Below are positions 43,441 through 54,905 of a stretch of 64,000 bases of DNA, piece by piece. Source of the stretch: Craterostigma plantagineum (lineage: Eukaryota > Streptophyta > Magnoliopsida > Lamiales > Linderniaceae); assembly GCA_027422505.1 (NCBI GenBank), contig JAPQWV010000017.1, positions 18,539,501 through 18,603,500 on the forward strand. Reading direction: 5' to 3'. Numbering within the stretch: position 1 is the stretch's first letter; each line of letters begins with the position of its first letter. The translations under genes and the position numbers were made by a program. Under the pieces are notes generated by a model, which saw only the letters and a list, made by a program, of their open reading frames with translations, made no database searches and had not been told where the DNA came from.

Positions 43441-44750
43441 GGACATATTTGAAGAAGATTTTGGGGTAGTAGTGCATGGTGCGAAATAGTATTAGGAGAA
43501 ATGCGTACTTATTGATATATTTGGTAAGAGTTTGGGCACACATTAGCTGTAATAATTAACCGTGTATGTAATAAACGTGTAATCTGTTACAATTTACAAC
43601 TAGTCCTTTATTCAAAGGTATGACACCCCTTGTCGTGGGATAATGGCCAATTTCTTCATTCAATATATCCATATCAAAAGGTAAAGGGCCATTTTCTGAT
43701 GATTCTACTCAAAGGGTCGTACTTAGGACAGATCTATCAAATTTTTAATTACTGTGTGGTAATTAGTCAATTAATAGTATTGAACATAGGACGTGTTAGT
43801 TGTCCCACAAGAGGTAGGACGAAACCTTCAAAATAAATTTAAAAAACTGGTAGGTATAATCACCACCAACATATTTGTTTATAGTTGACGTGCCAATTCT
43901 TCAGCTTGCTTGCTCGATATTTTAACTGCAAGTTGACCACACAAAACAAAAATAATAAACAATTTAACTTTTATCATTTCACTTGGACTTGCGCCCATCA
44001 TTGAAAACTAAATAAAATGTAATCTCCAAGTAATATCAAGTGGTTAGTCATATGACTCTCCATAAGGAGTTTATGGTTTCGATTCCTTTTTAATTTTGTT
44101 TAGATTTAAATGAATGGACATATGAATCGGGACGATTAGTCCCAATAATTGTCTCATGCTTAACAATGATATTCGAATTTGATCAATTGTGAACGTAGTT
44201 GGAGTGCCGATTGACATTTTCCCTAATATTTTCCTTTAGAATAAATCCCCTATTTGAACTTTAGTTGAACGGTATGAACCCCATAAAAAAAATGAATATT
44301 ACTAAAGACAAATAAACAATATGCCCTTTGTGAAAATCAAGTAATCATCAATTGCCAATGATGACGGTAACTAAAAGAGAAAGTCAACCTACACATTTTA
44401 CACCGCAAGAGGGGTTTAAAGCAATATATAAAAATAGGAGAAGGATGAAACTTACAAATCTAATTTAAAATATTTAGATACAATCACCTTCACCATCGAC
44501 GTATTTGTTTAGAGTTGATATACAAATTCTTTAGCTTGCTTGATAGTTAAACTCAAGTTGAGAGAATACATCAGTTTATTTTAAATACTTCTTTTGATCT
44601 TTGATTCGATTTCACGCCAATCACTAAATCTAGATAACAATATAATTCCATCACTCTCCACAAGCTAGGAACTTCTTGAGTTAGTCTGCACAAAGTAGAG
44701 AGTTCTTTCACGATTGATATTGGTATTTAGATTTAATTCATCACAATTAA
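43441..44750. other. Intergenic DNA with two internal near-duplications
   Basis: A segment at about 43855-43940 (ATTTGTTTATAGTTGACGTG, CTTCAGCTTGCTTG) resembles one at about 44480-44570. A stretch at 44251-44410 resembles 46440-46620 upstream of the SAUR gene. The first 200 bp probably hold the YSL 3' UTR. No ORF. Confidence 0.45.
44251..44410 (+). repeat. Partial duplicate of the SAUR upstream region
   Basis: GGTATGAACCCCAT, ATCAATTGCCAATGATGACG and GTCAACYTACWCATTTTACAC occur here and again, in the same order, at 46447-46610. The right copy is interrupted just to its left by the hAT element 45550-46441. Similarity stops before any SAUR coding sequence. Confidence 0.6.
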
Positions 44751-45424
44751 GGGGTGTTTGTTTTGGGGTGATCCTCCAACACATCACGGTGATCCACTCA
44801 TCACCTCGTGATCACTGTGTTTGTTTTTTTGTAGGTGATGCGTCATAGGTGATCAAAGTGTAGTGATATTTCAAGTTTTGGATCACCCCAAAAAGCTTGG
44901 TGATCCAACTTTACGGAGATGATGTGATATTTTGAATTTTTTGGACAATACACCCCTTATATTTTCACATTTCTTCCTTATATACCCTTGTTCATATTCT
45001 AATTTATATAACTAACTATTTTCAATCTTAAAACCATATTAAGAAAATCTTAAAATCATATTTAAAGATTAAAAATATAAAATAATTATATTGATAATTA
45101 CATAATAGACTTAAAATAAATGCTTACAAAAATTTTAAACTGGATACCAAAACTTTGATCATTATTACGTAAATATAATCTCAAAATAAATATATTAGTT
45201 CACATTATCTAGATTATATACGTATGGTTAAATATGTCATTTAAGCAATATCACCCTATACACACCGTGATTAATCTAACACAATATTCCAATATCATCT
45301 TGATATGCTAAATGAAATATCATACCACAACAAACACAATGATGTACACCGCTATCCGCATCACGGTGATACTCACATTACGGTGATATGAGTATTACCT
45401 TGCTGTCGGATAGACAAACACCCC
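44751..45424. mobile_element. Harbinger-like MITE, relative of the element at 17588
   Basis: Starts GGGGTGTTTGTTTTGGGGTG and ends, in reverse complement, GGGGTGTTTGTCTATCCGAC. GGTGATCC/ATCACCGTGAT-type motifs occur near both ends as in the 17588-30771 copy, with AT-rich middle sequence also alike (GGACAATAC...TTCCTTATATACCC). A left TAA is present, but the right flank (AAG) does not match, so the 3-bp duplication is unconfirmed. Confidence 0.68.
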
Positions 45425-45549
45425 AAGTGTCAGAAATAGGGCGCGGCAGGATACTCTCCCTAAAAAAGTAATCAAAATAAATTATAGAACATAAATGAAA
45501 CTATATGACTATACATTTTCCATTAAAATAAAAATTATTTAGTCTAAAG

Positions 45550-45742
45550 TAGGGCTGGGGAAAAATATCGAAATACCGAAATACCGTCCTTATCGTATCG
45601 AATCGTATCGAAAATATCGAAAATTTTGGTATACCGAAGTTTTTGGTAAGGTATGATACCGTACCGAAAATTTCGGTACGGTAATGGTATGAAAGTTTTA
45701 AAATTAGGTATACCGATTATACCGAATACCGAAATACTAAAT

Positions 45743-45784
<42 letters not shown>

Positions 45785-46441
45785 CTACATAATTATATTA
45801 TTTCAAAAAATATAAAATGAAAAATTAAGGATCTTCATAAACTTATTTAGCCCATAAATTATTAACGTATACACAACTTTCTAAGATTAGGCCCACCATA
45901 TTTTACTTATGTAACTCAAGTAACGTTTAATTTTTGCTTTTTTAATGTTTTTTTAAGAATTTTGAAAGCGTGAAGATGCAATGCAATTACTTTTTGTTAA
46001 TCTTCACTAATTTTTTAAATATAGCCGCTTCGTTCTAATTAATCTGTATATAAAGTTGTATTTTGTGGTTATGTAAGTTTTTTGTCTTACTAAGGAGACT
46101 GGCTAAAATATATAACTGATTTAAGGTTAAAAATCTTTTTATTTTGAAAAATTTGGTATTAATAATCTATCTTATTGGGGCTTAAGGAGTTTGACTTGAT
46201 TAAAAATTCCAAAACAACGAATTAACGAGTTGCGACACATGCATGGTAAAAAACCCTCCGTGTGAATGGTATAGAAGGTATGATACCGATACCATACCGA
46301 AATTTCGGTATGATACCGTATCGATATAAGGTATACCGAAATTTTGGTATGGTATTGGTATGATTTTTTTAGATACCGAAATTTCGGTACGGTATACGAT
46401 ATCACAGTTTTGATACGATATACCGTCCCGAACCACCCCTA
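45550..46441. mobile_element. Non-autonomous hAT-like element with ATACCG repeats
   Basis: 892 bp, flanked by a perfect 8-bp duplication GTCTAAAG (45542-45549, 46442-46449). Ends TAGGGCTGGGGAAAAATA and, in reverse complement, TAGGGGTGGTTCGGGACGG. Subterminal regions carry many copies of ATACCGAAAT/ATTTCGGTAT. A (TA)n tract lies at about 45750-45776. No coding capacity. Confidence 0.88.
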
Positions 46442-46768
46442 GTCTAAAGGTATGAACCCCATTAAAAAATTAAAGATAGTAATGAATAAAACGGATAAGC
46501 ATGCATGTCCTCTTGTAATTAATTTACTAATTAACTAGTCATCAATTGCCAATGATGACGAACGACGACTAAAATAATAATAATAAAAAAAAGTCAACTT
46601 ACTCATTTTACACGGAAAGATCCTTTCCTCTCAAATCCCACCTTCCTCTTGAACCTCCTCCTAAGTCCTAGAAATTCCAAACAAACCCTTTTTCTTTCAC
46701 ATCTCGAGAAAACCCTCCACCATATAAACACTTCTAAACTTCTTCGCCGCCTCTCTCCATCTCTCTCT

Positions 46769-46777
46769 ATATATACA
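46769..46777 (+). promoter_or_regulatory. Likely TATA box of the SAUR gene
   Basis: TATATATAC preceded by a CT-rich stretch, about 270 bp before the start codon; a second candidate CATATAAAC lies at about 46722. CT-rich leaders are usual in short plant genes. The choice is by eye. Confidence 0.4.
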
Positions 46778-46846
46778 AACACGCTTGGAAGAGACCCTTT
46801 TCATCACATTCTTGAAAGCCCTTAATACACTTTTCCTTAATCATAT

Positions 46847-46985
46847 ATGATCACTAGAAGCAACCCCTCGATATATTACTATGAGCAATAACATCCCTAC
46901 TTCTCTAATCAACTCCTCTTTAGCCCTCTTCAAACTCGCCATCTCTTCCCCTGATCCTTGGCCGTTCTCCATCCTTGTTTTATAA
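46847..46985 (+). promoter_or_regulatory. Two overlapping upstream ORFs in the SAUR leader
   Basis: If transcription begins near 46800, the leader has an ATG at 46847 (14 codons, stop 46889-46891) and one at 46881 (34 codons, stop 46983-46985) before the SAUR ATG at 47045. They overlap in different frames. They could lower translation of the main frame; no sequence conservation can be judged here. Confidence 0.35.
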
Positions 46986-47044
46986 CACTTAAATTCTCAC
47001 ATATTACAGCGAATTATTACAGAGAGGGAGAGAGAGAAATAACG

Positions 47045-47374
47045 ATGCCTCACATGAATTTCGGCCATCACCGGCGCCACCAGGGTATTCCCAGGGGACA
47101 CGTGTCGGTGGCGGTGGGCCCAGAGCATCGGAGGTTCGTCGTCCCTGTGCTATACGTGAACCATCCTCTCTTCACGGGTCTGTTAAAGGAGGTCGAGGAA
47201 GAATACGGGTCGGATTATTACAGGGAGGGTCCGATCCATATACCCTGCCACGTGGAGGAGTTTTGTCGGGTCATGGGTTTGATCGACAGAGAAACGGCGG
47301 CGTACGACGAAGACCACCGCCTCAGCCACCACCATCACCATCATCAGTTCTTGTGCTTCAGGGCTTTAATGTAA
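47045..47374 (+). CDS. SAUR: SAUR-family auxin-responsive protein
   Basis: Single exon, 109 codons, starting MPHMNFGHHRRHQG. Small auxin-up RNA proteins act in auxin-driven cell expansion, for example by restraining PP2C.D phosphatases at the plasma membrane (family knowledge). The conserved core is complete: GHVSVAVGPEHRRFVVPVLY, then NHPLFTGLLKEVEEEYG, then GPIHIPCHVEEF. The C-terminus is rich in His (six in a row, about 47327-47344). The start is the first ATG of the domain-bearing frame. Intronless structure and length are normal for the family. A partial copy of its upstream region lies at 44251-44410. Confidence 0.93.
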   Translation: MPHMNFGHHRRHQGIPRGHVSVAVGPEHRRFVVPVLYVNHPLFTGLLKEVEEEYGSDYYREGPIHIPCHVEEFCRVMGLIDRETAAYDEDHRLSHHHHHHQFLCFRALM

Positions 47375-48511
47375 TTTCACTGTATGCATATCGTATTTAT
47401 TTTTGTCGAGGTTAGGTTGTTTATTGGTGTGAGCTATAAGTTTGAGGGTTTCTTTGTCAATTCATTCTGAGATTGTTTTATTTTATGGCTGTGTATTTGC
47501 ACTTTCTTTGTATATAAATATTATCCGTTGGATATCCATAATTATACTTAGAGTTTGGAAACAGTTTGGGCGAATTTATATAATTTGCAGTACTAACACT
47601 CATTTGAATCGTTAAAGAACCTTTTTGGCATTGAGTTCTGCTTTATACAAATAAGTTGATTTGATATATTTCGATGTAAAATCAATGATCACAAAATTAA
47701 ATGTAGTAAGGGGATATGCCAAATTAAGCTTTGATGGGCGCAATACTTTTTGTTGGTTTTGTCTTTCCTACTCAATTTGATATAACCCAACTACACTCCG
47801 AAAACGTGGCACATTACACCATACATCAGCCATGTTAAAACACACGAAGTGTGTTTCACTAAATGAAATATTACCCGTGTCATATCTTGAGTGAGAGTTG
47901 GATTATACTCAATTGGGTAGGTAAGCCAATGCCTACTTTGTTTTATCAAAATTACCGTAATGTTTTGTTTTTATTAAATTGACAGATTAGTTAAAAGAAT
48001 TGCAATGGTCAGTGCAGATGTCCAGTTAATGTGATTTCAGTCAAGTGATTTAAATTACAAAATGACAAAGAACGTCAAATTGACATACATATTCTTTTAA
48101 ATAGTTTTATAATGTTAAAAAACATTATCAATAAAAGGAGATGATCATTGAATTGAAATTTAAATTGGTCAATAATAACATAAATGTTTGAACGCTTGAT
48201 ATGACATATTATATACCAAGAAAATTCAATAGCTTCCTATATATTCAACTTCAACTTGCATGTAAATGAAATTAGTTGGAGAGCACGGAATGTAGCTTTC
48301 CTATGTTGATTCAAACCATTTCTCCGTGACTTTGCTTCTACTTACATCGTCAAGAACGCTTTTCTTTATCATTAAGGTTTCCTCGTGCTTGCTTGCCCTA
48401 ACAATAGGATATGGAAAAAGCCCTCATTAAATACTTCTTTATCAATCTAACTATATTTATTTTTCGTCAATGTGACAAGCCAAAGAACTGAGTTGATTTT
48501 ATGAGTGCAAT

Positions 48512-48549
<38 letters not shown>

Positions 48550-48920
48550 ATTTTATATACTAACAGTAATTATTATTTTATAGATGAAAAAATCTTGATT
48601 TAAGGGTTAAAATTGGAATAAATTTGAAAATTGAATGATAAGATTATAATAATACATTAGCTACAAAGATAATAACTGATCTTAGGTGACGACAATCATA
48701 TCCATACTCTTTTGTAAAGAGTTTAGGATGGATAAAACTGTTAATTAGTCTGTCAATTTATTAATTAGATTCTCCCTACATTAAAAACTATCAAAGAATA
48801 AAAGAATCTTATTAAATAACATAGCCATAACCTCATAATAAATATATAACTCTATTTTTAATATATCACTTATTAAAACCACCAGCTGCCAATTAATTTT
48901 ATTTTATTGCGCATACATAG
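47375..48920. other. Intergenic DNA downstream of SAUR
   Basis: AT-rich. The first 150 bp are probably the 3' UTR. It holds an inverted repeat at 47768-47920 and a TA dinucleotide tract at 48509-48546. No ORF or RNA gene is supported. Confidence 0.45.
47768..47920. repeat. Inverted repeat, possible small MITE
   Basis: CTACTCAATTTGATATAACC at the left matches, in reverse complement, CTACCCAATTGAGTATAATCC at the right. The centre contains the near-palindrome AAACACACGAAGTGTGTTT (about 47838-47856). Longer flanking similarity is weak and no target duplication was found. Confidence 0.4.
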
Positions 48921-49542
48921 TAGGGTTGCAAACGAATCGAACTTTTTTTGTTCGATTCGCGATTCGATTCGAAATTTGAATATTCGAATTCGAATATTTA
49001 GAATATGAATCCGAATAAGAATATTTTTTTATTCGAGAAATATCCGAATACGAATATGAAATCACAATATTCGATTCGAATATTAATCGAATTATGCGAT
49101 TCGAATATAATTTAATATATATTTATAAATTTTAATATATTATCAATACTTGAAATTTAATAGTCATTAAGAATGTTTAGAATATTAGAGCCCAAGATAA
49201 ATATTATCCCAAACTTAGAAATCAACAAGCCCATTTATATTTAAATATAATATATTATTCGGTATATTACTTATAGCATATTTTAAATCAAAAACTATCT
49301 TAGATTTTAAAAATATATTTTAAATGTAATAATATTTATATTTTTTATTAAAAGAGATAAATACTCAGATATAATCCATATTCAAGTATTCAAATATTCG
49401 ATTCGAATATTTCCGAGTACGAATAAGAATCGAGTTTATGATTCGATTAAATATTCGAATATTCGTATTCGTATTCAATTGTCATCCGAATACGAATAGA
49501 ATGTTGTGGTATTCGACTCGATTCGATTCGTGTGCAACCCTA
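48921..49542. mobile_element. Non-autonomous hAT element with ATTCGAAT repeats
   Basis: 622 bp, termini TAGGGTTGCAAACGAATCGA and TCGATTCGTGTGCAACCCTA, flanked by a perfect 8-bp duplication ATACATAG (48913-48920, 49543-49550). Subterminal sequence is saturated with GATTCGATTCG / ATTCGAATATTCG. AT-rich core, no ORF. Confidence 0.93.
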
Positions 49543-49550
49543 ATACATAG

Positions 49551-50019
49551 AATGTGCTAAAAATACTAGTAGAGTAGTATATAGTTTAACAGTTAAAATA
49601 TGGTAAGAAGATATGAAAATGTTTTTTTTTCTGTAATTATGCCTTTTGTGCAGCTCTCTTTATATTTTTAAGATTTCAAATTTTTATTCAATATAAACTC
49701 TGAATTAGATAAAGTGAATGCACCTTTTCAAATAAATACTTAAATTTATTGATCATACATCCGAACAAAAAAATAAAAATACAATAATAGTTCTTAAAAA
49801 CATATATATCTACCTATTTTATTAGAAGTCATGTCAAAGTGACTACCTATTACTGAATTTGGCGTGTCAACTGTAATTAATTTTACCCTTACTATTTTAA
49901 TATATTACGATTATATCCCCGACATAATTTTCTTATATACATATTAACCAAAATAATAAATAAAAATATTTACTTAAATATTGCACGTGCATGGAGTGTG
50001 CATAAATAGTAGTTTAAAG
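49551..50019. other. Intergenic AT-rich DNA
   Basis: No gene, repeat pair or RNA gene recognised. Confidence 0.4.
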
Positions 50020-50184
50020 CAATGTTTTAAAAAGCGTATAGCATAGTGTGTCGCGTTTTAGTGCCGGTAGCGCGTAGCGTAAATAGCGTAGCGCATTGCG
50101 TAAGTATTTCGGGTAATCTATATATAATATAAAAATGCTATTTTGCTAATTTTTTATGTCATTATTGATGTTATGATATTGAGT

Positions 50185-50867
50185 AATCAATATTTTCTCA
50201 AAAATTTCAATGAAATAAAAAATACGGTACAATTAAGAATTGGTTAAAATAAAAGTATTAAATATATGTATATGAATAATATATTAAAAAGTTTATATAA
50301 GTCCAAAACAAAATAAGCCGAGTAAGGAATCATTCTTTTTCAATATACTATCAGCTCAATTAAAATAAGCCTATTAGTATAATTTAAAAACTATATTGAT
50401 ATCATAAAATAGATTATAGGGATGTCATTATGATCTTCATAAAGCAAAGAATAAATTGGATACGCTTATATATTTTTATTATATAAATTATTCAAAATAA
50501 AGTAATTTAATAAATCGGTGGAGTCTAAATAAAAGGGACCAACCAATGAAATATCAACAAATCACGAAAGCTAATTGAAACGAAATCAGTCCACATTAAC
50601 TTTTGCTCACGTCACCACCCAATAATGCTTCACATGATGTACAAAAGTGATGGACACGTGCGCTTATTATGTTTCCGACGGTTTGCAACGAAAAAAAAAT
50701 AAACATAAACTATTTGCGACGGATATTGCGACGGAAAAGCCGTCGCTACATAAAAAATTCAAAAAAAAAATAAAACGCAAAATAATATACGCTTCGTCGC
50801 CTTTTAATAAAAAAAAAGTATTAAGGCGCGCCTCAACGCGCGCTTTCGAACGCTTTTTAAAACAATG
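50185..50867. repeat. Direct repeat A of the composite element
   Basis: From AATCAATATTTTCTC to TTTTTAAAACAATG. Matches 52830-53506 with only a handful of differences, for example CCAAAACAAA versus CCAAAGCAAA. The downstream flank TGTGTAAC lacks the GTTTAAAG duplication found after the other copy. Confidence 0.85.
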
Positions 50868-51559
50868 TGTGTAACATCCTGTCCCATACCTAGACTTGTG
50901 AGGTTGGGCCCACCACACTCCGACTGATAGTCTACCTCACTGTACCACCATTAGCTTTTCCAACCATACTTTTAAAGGCGCGGGGCGCAAAACAGCGACG
51001 AGGGCATCGCCTCAATTATCGAGGCGCACTGTGAATTACGTAAATAATATATATATATATATATATATATCAAAGTAACATATGTGAAATTATATTGTAC
51101 TTAACAAAAGGAGTTTAACAAAATTCATATCATAATTCCTGACAAAATAAATGTTGCAAGTTTTGGAAATGACATATTACTTGCATGGTGATTGTACTTA
51201 GAATTTATGATGGCTTCAAAATATATAAATTATGAGTTTAATTGCAAGATATTTGTAAATCCAGCATTATATGATATTAAAAGAAAAAGTTATTAATAAG
51301 ATCAAATTATTTAACTTACATAATCGTTGATATCAAGTTTATTTCAAATAGATATAATTTTATATACAAAGATTTAATTTTCATTCAAATATGGGCCTTA
51401 AATACCTAGTCAATATATATGACTTTCTAAAATTAGTTATAGCCCCGGCCCATTAAGTATAGAAATTGAATTTTTCACTAAAGATGTCTTCAACCTCTAT
51501 CGCTTGCCTTCTTGTAGAATACCATTTGTAATTGTGCTTGATTTCATTAGTTGTTCTTG

Positions 51560-52829
51560 TAATTAGGGCCGTTTTGTATAGTAGTCCTTAGATTAGGACT
51601 AGTTTGATATTTATACCAAGTTTGTTTGGTATAAATGCATGTAAAACAATTGTATCGAATAGAGAAAGTTTAGAGAATTGATCCCAAGGGCTTGCAATTC
51701 GATTTCTAGAGAGAGAAACAACATTAACTTTCTCGCTCTAATTGAATTCTCTCTCGTGTTCTTAACTGGAGTTTTTCGATCGAATTCAATTGATTATCTA
51801 AACGATCGAATTACTATGGATTCTAGCCTAGGATCGTCGAGTTGTTAATCTGAGGACCTAACAATTGGTATCAGAGCAGATTCGTTCTGTTTTGAATCGT
51901 AAATTGTTAGAATTGGATCGAAATTTTATTTCAAACACTGTTCCATCGAAGAACAGATTTGGCGCGAAAAGTTTTTTCGATCTAATAGCTTAATTCTGTG
52001 CTTAATTGACTTGAATTTGATGTTTCAGTGCTAGATTAAGTGATAAATGATCATTGCGACTAAATCAGTAGCAGTTTGAACGTCGAATTTTGATTAATTT
52101 GATTCTGAAATTTTACTGTTGACGAAGAACATGAAGAACACGTTCTGATTTTGATCAAATTCGATATATTTTGCTTCATAACGTGTTTAATTGCTTGTTC
52201 GTGCGCGATTAGTACTTGATTGCGAGCAATTACCTCAAACTTCTATCTGATTATTTGTTTTTGCTCGAATTTGTGTTAATCGTATTCTGTGAATTTTTCT
52301 CGATTGCTCAAGTTTTTCTCGCTAGGTTTTGCGATCGGATTAGTTTCTCGATCGATAAACTTAGCGCGAGAATTTTTCTCGGTCAGAATACGAAGTCAAC
52401 GCTAGAATCGTCATCAGCAGAAACGTTTTTAGTTAGAAATATTTCTCGAGCATTATCCAGCGAAAAACTTTTTCGAGTGAGACCAATTTTGACCTTGCAT
52501 GCGTAATAACTTTCACTCGGAAAACTTTTTCAGTCAAACATTTTAATGTTTGACCAGGCGAAAATCATTTATACGCGAGAAACTTTTCTATTTCAACGGA
52601 TTTATTTTGACTTGTCGAGAAACTTACTGACGTACTGTTTCTTTACGATAGAAATAAATTCACGATCAGGAAATTTTCTCGACTGAACGATTTTGGGCAA
52701 TTTATTTCGCTCGTAAAATTTTTCGCTGACAAAATCGCACGAAAACAGTAAATACATTCTGTATCGACGAAATTAATTTCGATCATACTCTAAAAATTGA
52801 ATCGAAAATAATTGTCGATCTAATCTTCG
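51560..52829 (+). mobile_element. LTR retrotransposon fragment: LTR end, primer site and leader
   Basis: The LTR part has a TATAAATGC box (about 51631) and ends GAGGACCTAACA (51861), followed after two bases by TGGTATCAGAGC at about 51864-51877, the initiator Met-tRNA primer site. About 950 bp of untranslated-leader-like DNA follows, with recurrent GAAAAACTTTTTCGA / TTTTTCTCG words. It is cut off abruptly at 52829 where repeat A' begins; no gag and no second LTR. The LTR's own 5' boundary is uncertain. Confidence 0.65.
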
Positions 52830-53506
52830 AATCAATATTTTCTCAAAAATTTCAATGAAATAAAAAATACGGTACAATTAAGAATTGGTTAAAATAAAAG
52901 TATTAAATATATGTATATGAATAATATATTAAAAAGTTTATATAAGTCCAAAGCAAAATAAGCCGAGTAAGGAATCATTCTTTTTCAATATACTATCAGC
53001 TCAATTAAAATAAGCCTATTAATATAATTTAAAAACTATATTGATATCATAAAATAGATTATAGGGATGTCATTATGATCTTCATAAAACAAAGAATAAA
53101 TTGGATACGCTTATATATTTTTATTATATAAATTATTCAAAATAAAGTAATTTAATAAATCGGTGGAGTCTAAATAAAAAGGGACCAACCAATGGAATAT
53201 CAACAAATCACGAAAGCTAATTGAAACGAAAATCAGTCCACATTAACTTTTGCTCATGTCACCACCCAATAATGCTTCACATGATGTACAAAAGTGATGG
53301 ACACGTGCGCTTATTATGTTTCCGACGGTTTGCAACGAAAAAAAATAAAAATAAACTATTTGCGACGGATATTGCGACGGAAAATCCGTCGCTACATAAA
53401 AATTCAAAAAAAAATAAAACGCAAAATAATATACGCTTCGTCGCGTTTTAATAAAAAAAAGTATTAAGGCGCGCAGGCGCGTTTTCGAACGCTTTTTAAA
53501 ACAATG
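52830..53506. repeat. Direct repeat A' of the composite element
   Basis: Second copy of the 0.68-kb segment; its end carries the matching outer target duplication, so it belongs to the original element. Confidence 0.85.
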
Positions 53507-53639
53507 GTTTAAAGTTTAATATAAGTTGAAATAATTATAGACGTCAATATTAGAGTAATTATGGGAACTTTGATTAAAAAAATTATCAATTTTGGAGCCG
53601 AGAGTTAAGCCCAATTCATTTTTTCACAACGATCCATGT

Positions 53640-54905
53640 AAACTACGCTCCACCTGAAAGAGAAAGTAGAGCCTTAGAAACCCTACGATTTCCTCCGATT
53701 CCGACGACACTTTGGTATCTGTCTGAAGCGTGCGAGGCGGAGGTACGTTTCTCCTATCTGTAAAAGTTTAGATTTTGGAGTTATTGATTGCGATTTTTGG
53801 CCAAGGTAGCCATAAGTTGATGAAGCATTGAACGTTTAGCTTGGATCTGCGCACTGGTATGTTGTAGGGTTGGAAGTTTGCTGTAGCCTGTTCTGGAGCT
53901 CTTGCAAATGTTTTTTTTTCTTCGTAATTTGTTGGATTGAAAAATTTTCTAGTTAATTTTCGGAATTCGTTCGTCTGCTATTCCGTGAATCTGGATTTTT
54001 GTCCTCGTATCTTAATTTCCTTCGTTTTTGGACCTAGATTTTCTGTAGAAATACAAGTACTGAGTGATTAGTTCCTTCATTTCATGCAATTTGAAAAGTG
54101 AATATTTTTATATATATTGTCCCCCAATTTTGAATGAAAAACTTTGACTCCACATCCAATATTTGGCCCAGCAATAGATAAGGTGTGCTTTGAAAATGCA
54201 TTCACTGCGTTTGTGTATGGATGAGGCTTATCAATTGCCTGATAATGTAAGGCTGAATGAAGTAACGGCTTATAGTGTTTTTTTTGACGAGCATTGGAAC
54301 TCGGCTGCCATGTTAATTCTACGGTAAAAGGGAAAAAGAAACCAAATTAAATAGTTTCTTTTTGCTGAAGAAAACAAGTTAAATGTAGAGGGCCTTTGAT
54401 GATACTTTTCCAGACCATTTTATATGATAAAATGAGTTACAAGCTGAATATGTAGCGATAGGAATATTAGTCGATTCTCACGACCTAATTGCTGTATTGA
54501 TGATAGATGCGAAGCGCATGGACAAATATGAGCTTTGGAATCATACATAGTGATCTTAAATGGCAAATGGGAGTTGGAGAGATCAGTGTGGATCTTTGGT
54601 ATATTATGTAGTTGGACATTGTTGCTCACTCTCGGAAGAGACATTCATCTGAAAATTTTAGAAGATGTAATTCGATATATAATAGCTCTGGAATATCATG
54701 GAGCACATGAGCTGCTGGAGCTTTTGGAGCACCACTTATCTCATGGATTGCTCTCTGGGTCTGCTTGTGTTTTAAGTATACTATCGTGAAACTTTTGAGG
54801 CATTACCTGAAGATGGAGTGCTCTTCTTGATTTGGAGTCAATTATTGGCATCGAGTTGTCTCTGATTACTGGATTTATCATATTTTGCAGCCCTCTGCAA
54901 CAAAC
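53640..54905 (+). promoter_or_regulatory. 5' UTR and long leader intron of the SR gene
   Basis: A leader exon ends AGGCGGAG at 53742 before GTACGTTT. An intron of about 1.15 kb runs to TTTTGCAG at 54890, and the second leader exon begins 54891, 15 bp before the ATG. Long leader introns are usual for plant SR genes. The transcription start is not visible precisely; a pyrimidine-rich ACCCTACGATTTCCTCC (about 53680) is transcript-like. Confidence 0.6.

Larger units (their letters stand above)
50020..53506. mobile_element. Composite transposon with an internal direct repeat and an LTR fragment
   Basis: Outer ends CAATGTTTTAAAAAGCG and, in reverse complement, CATTGTTTTAAAAAGCG, flanked by a perfect 8-bp duplication GTTTAAAG (50012-50019, 53507-53514). 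Segment 50185-50867 is repeated almost unchanged at 52830-53506 (same order, same strand), both ending at the inverted terminus. Between the copies is unrelated DNA including a retrotransposon fragment. The subterminal part has GCGACGG/CCGTCGC words and, at the left end, AGCGTAGCG repeats. The simplest view is one element of about 840 bp enlarged by insertion of a second partial copy plus foreign DNA. Confidence 0.75.

Noticed and set aside
43014..43446. Long minus-strand and alternate plus-strand ORFs over the last YSL exon
   Set aside because: GC-rich shadows; the plus-strand frame with transporter motifs explains the sequence, including the continuation after the frameshift.
44036..44092. 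tRNA-like segment GTGGTTAGTC...GGTTTCGATTCC
   Set aside because: D-loop and T-loop-like words only; stems do not pair. A similar weak case at 31811-31890 was rejected for the same reason.
50647..50874. 75-codon ORF in the composite element
   Set aside because: Lys-rich low complexity, repeated in broken form at 53221-53451. No domain.
54535..54789. 84-codon ORF upstream of the SR start
   Set aside because: It lies within the leader intron of the SR gene and has no similarity I recognise.
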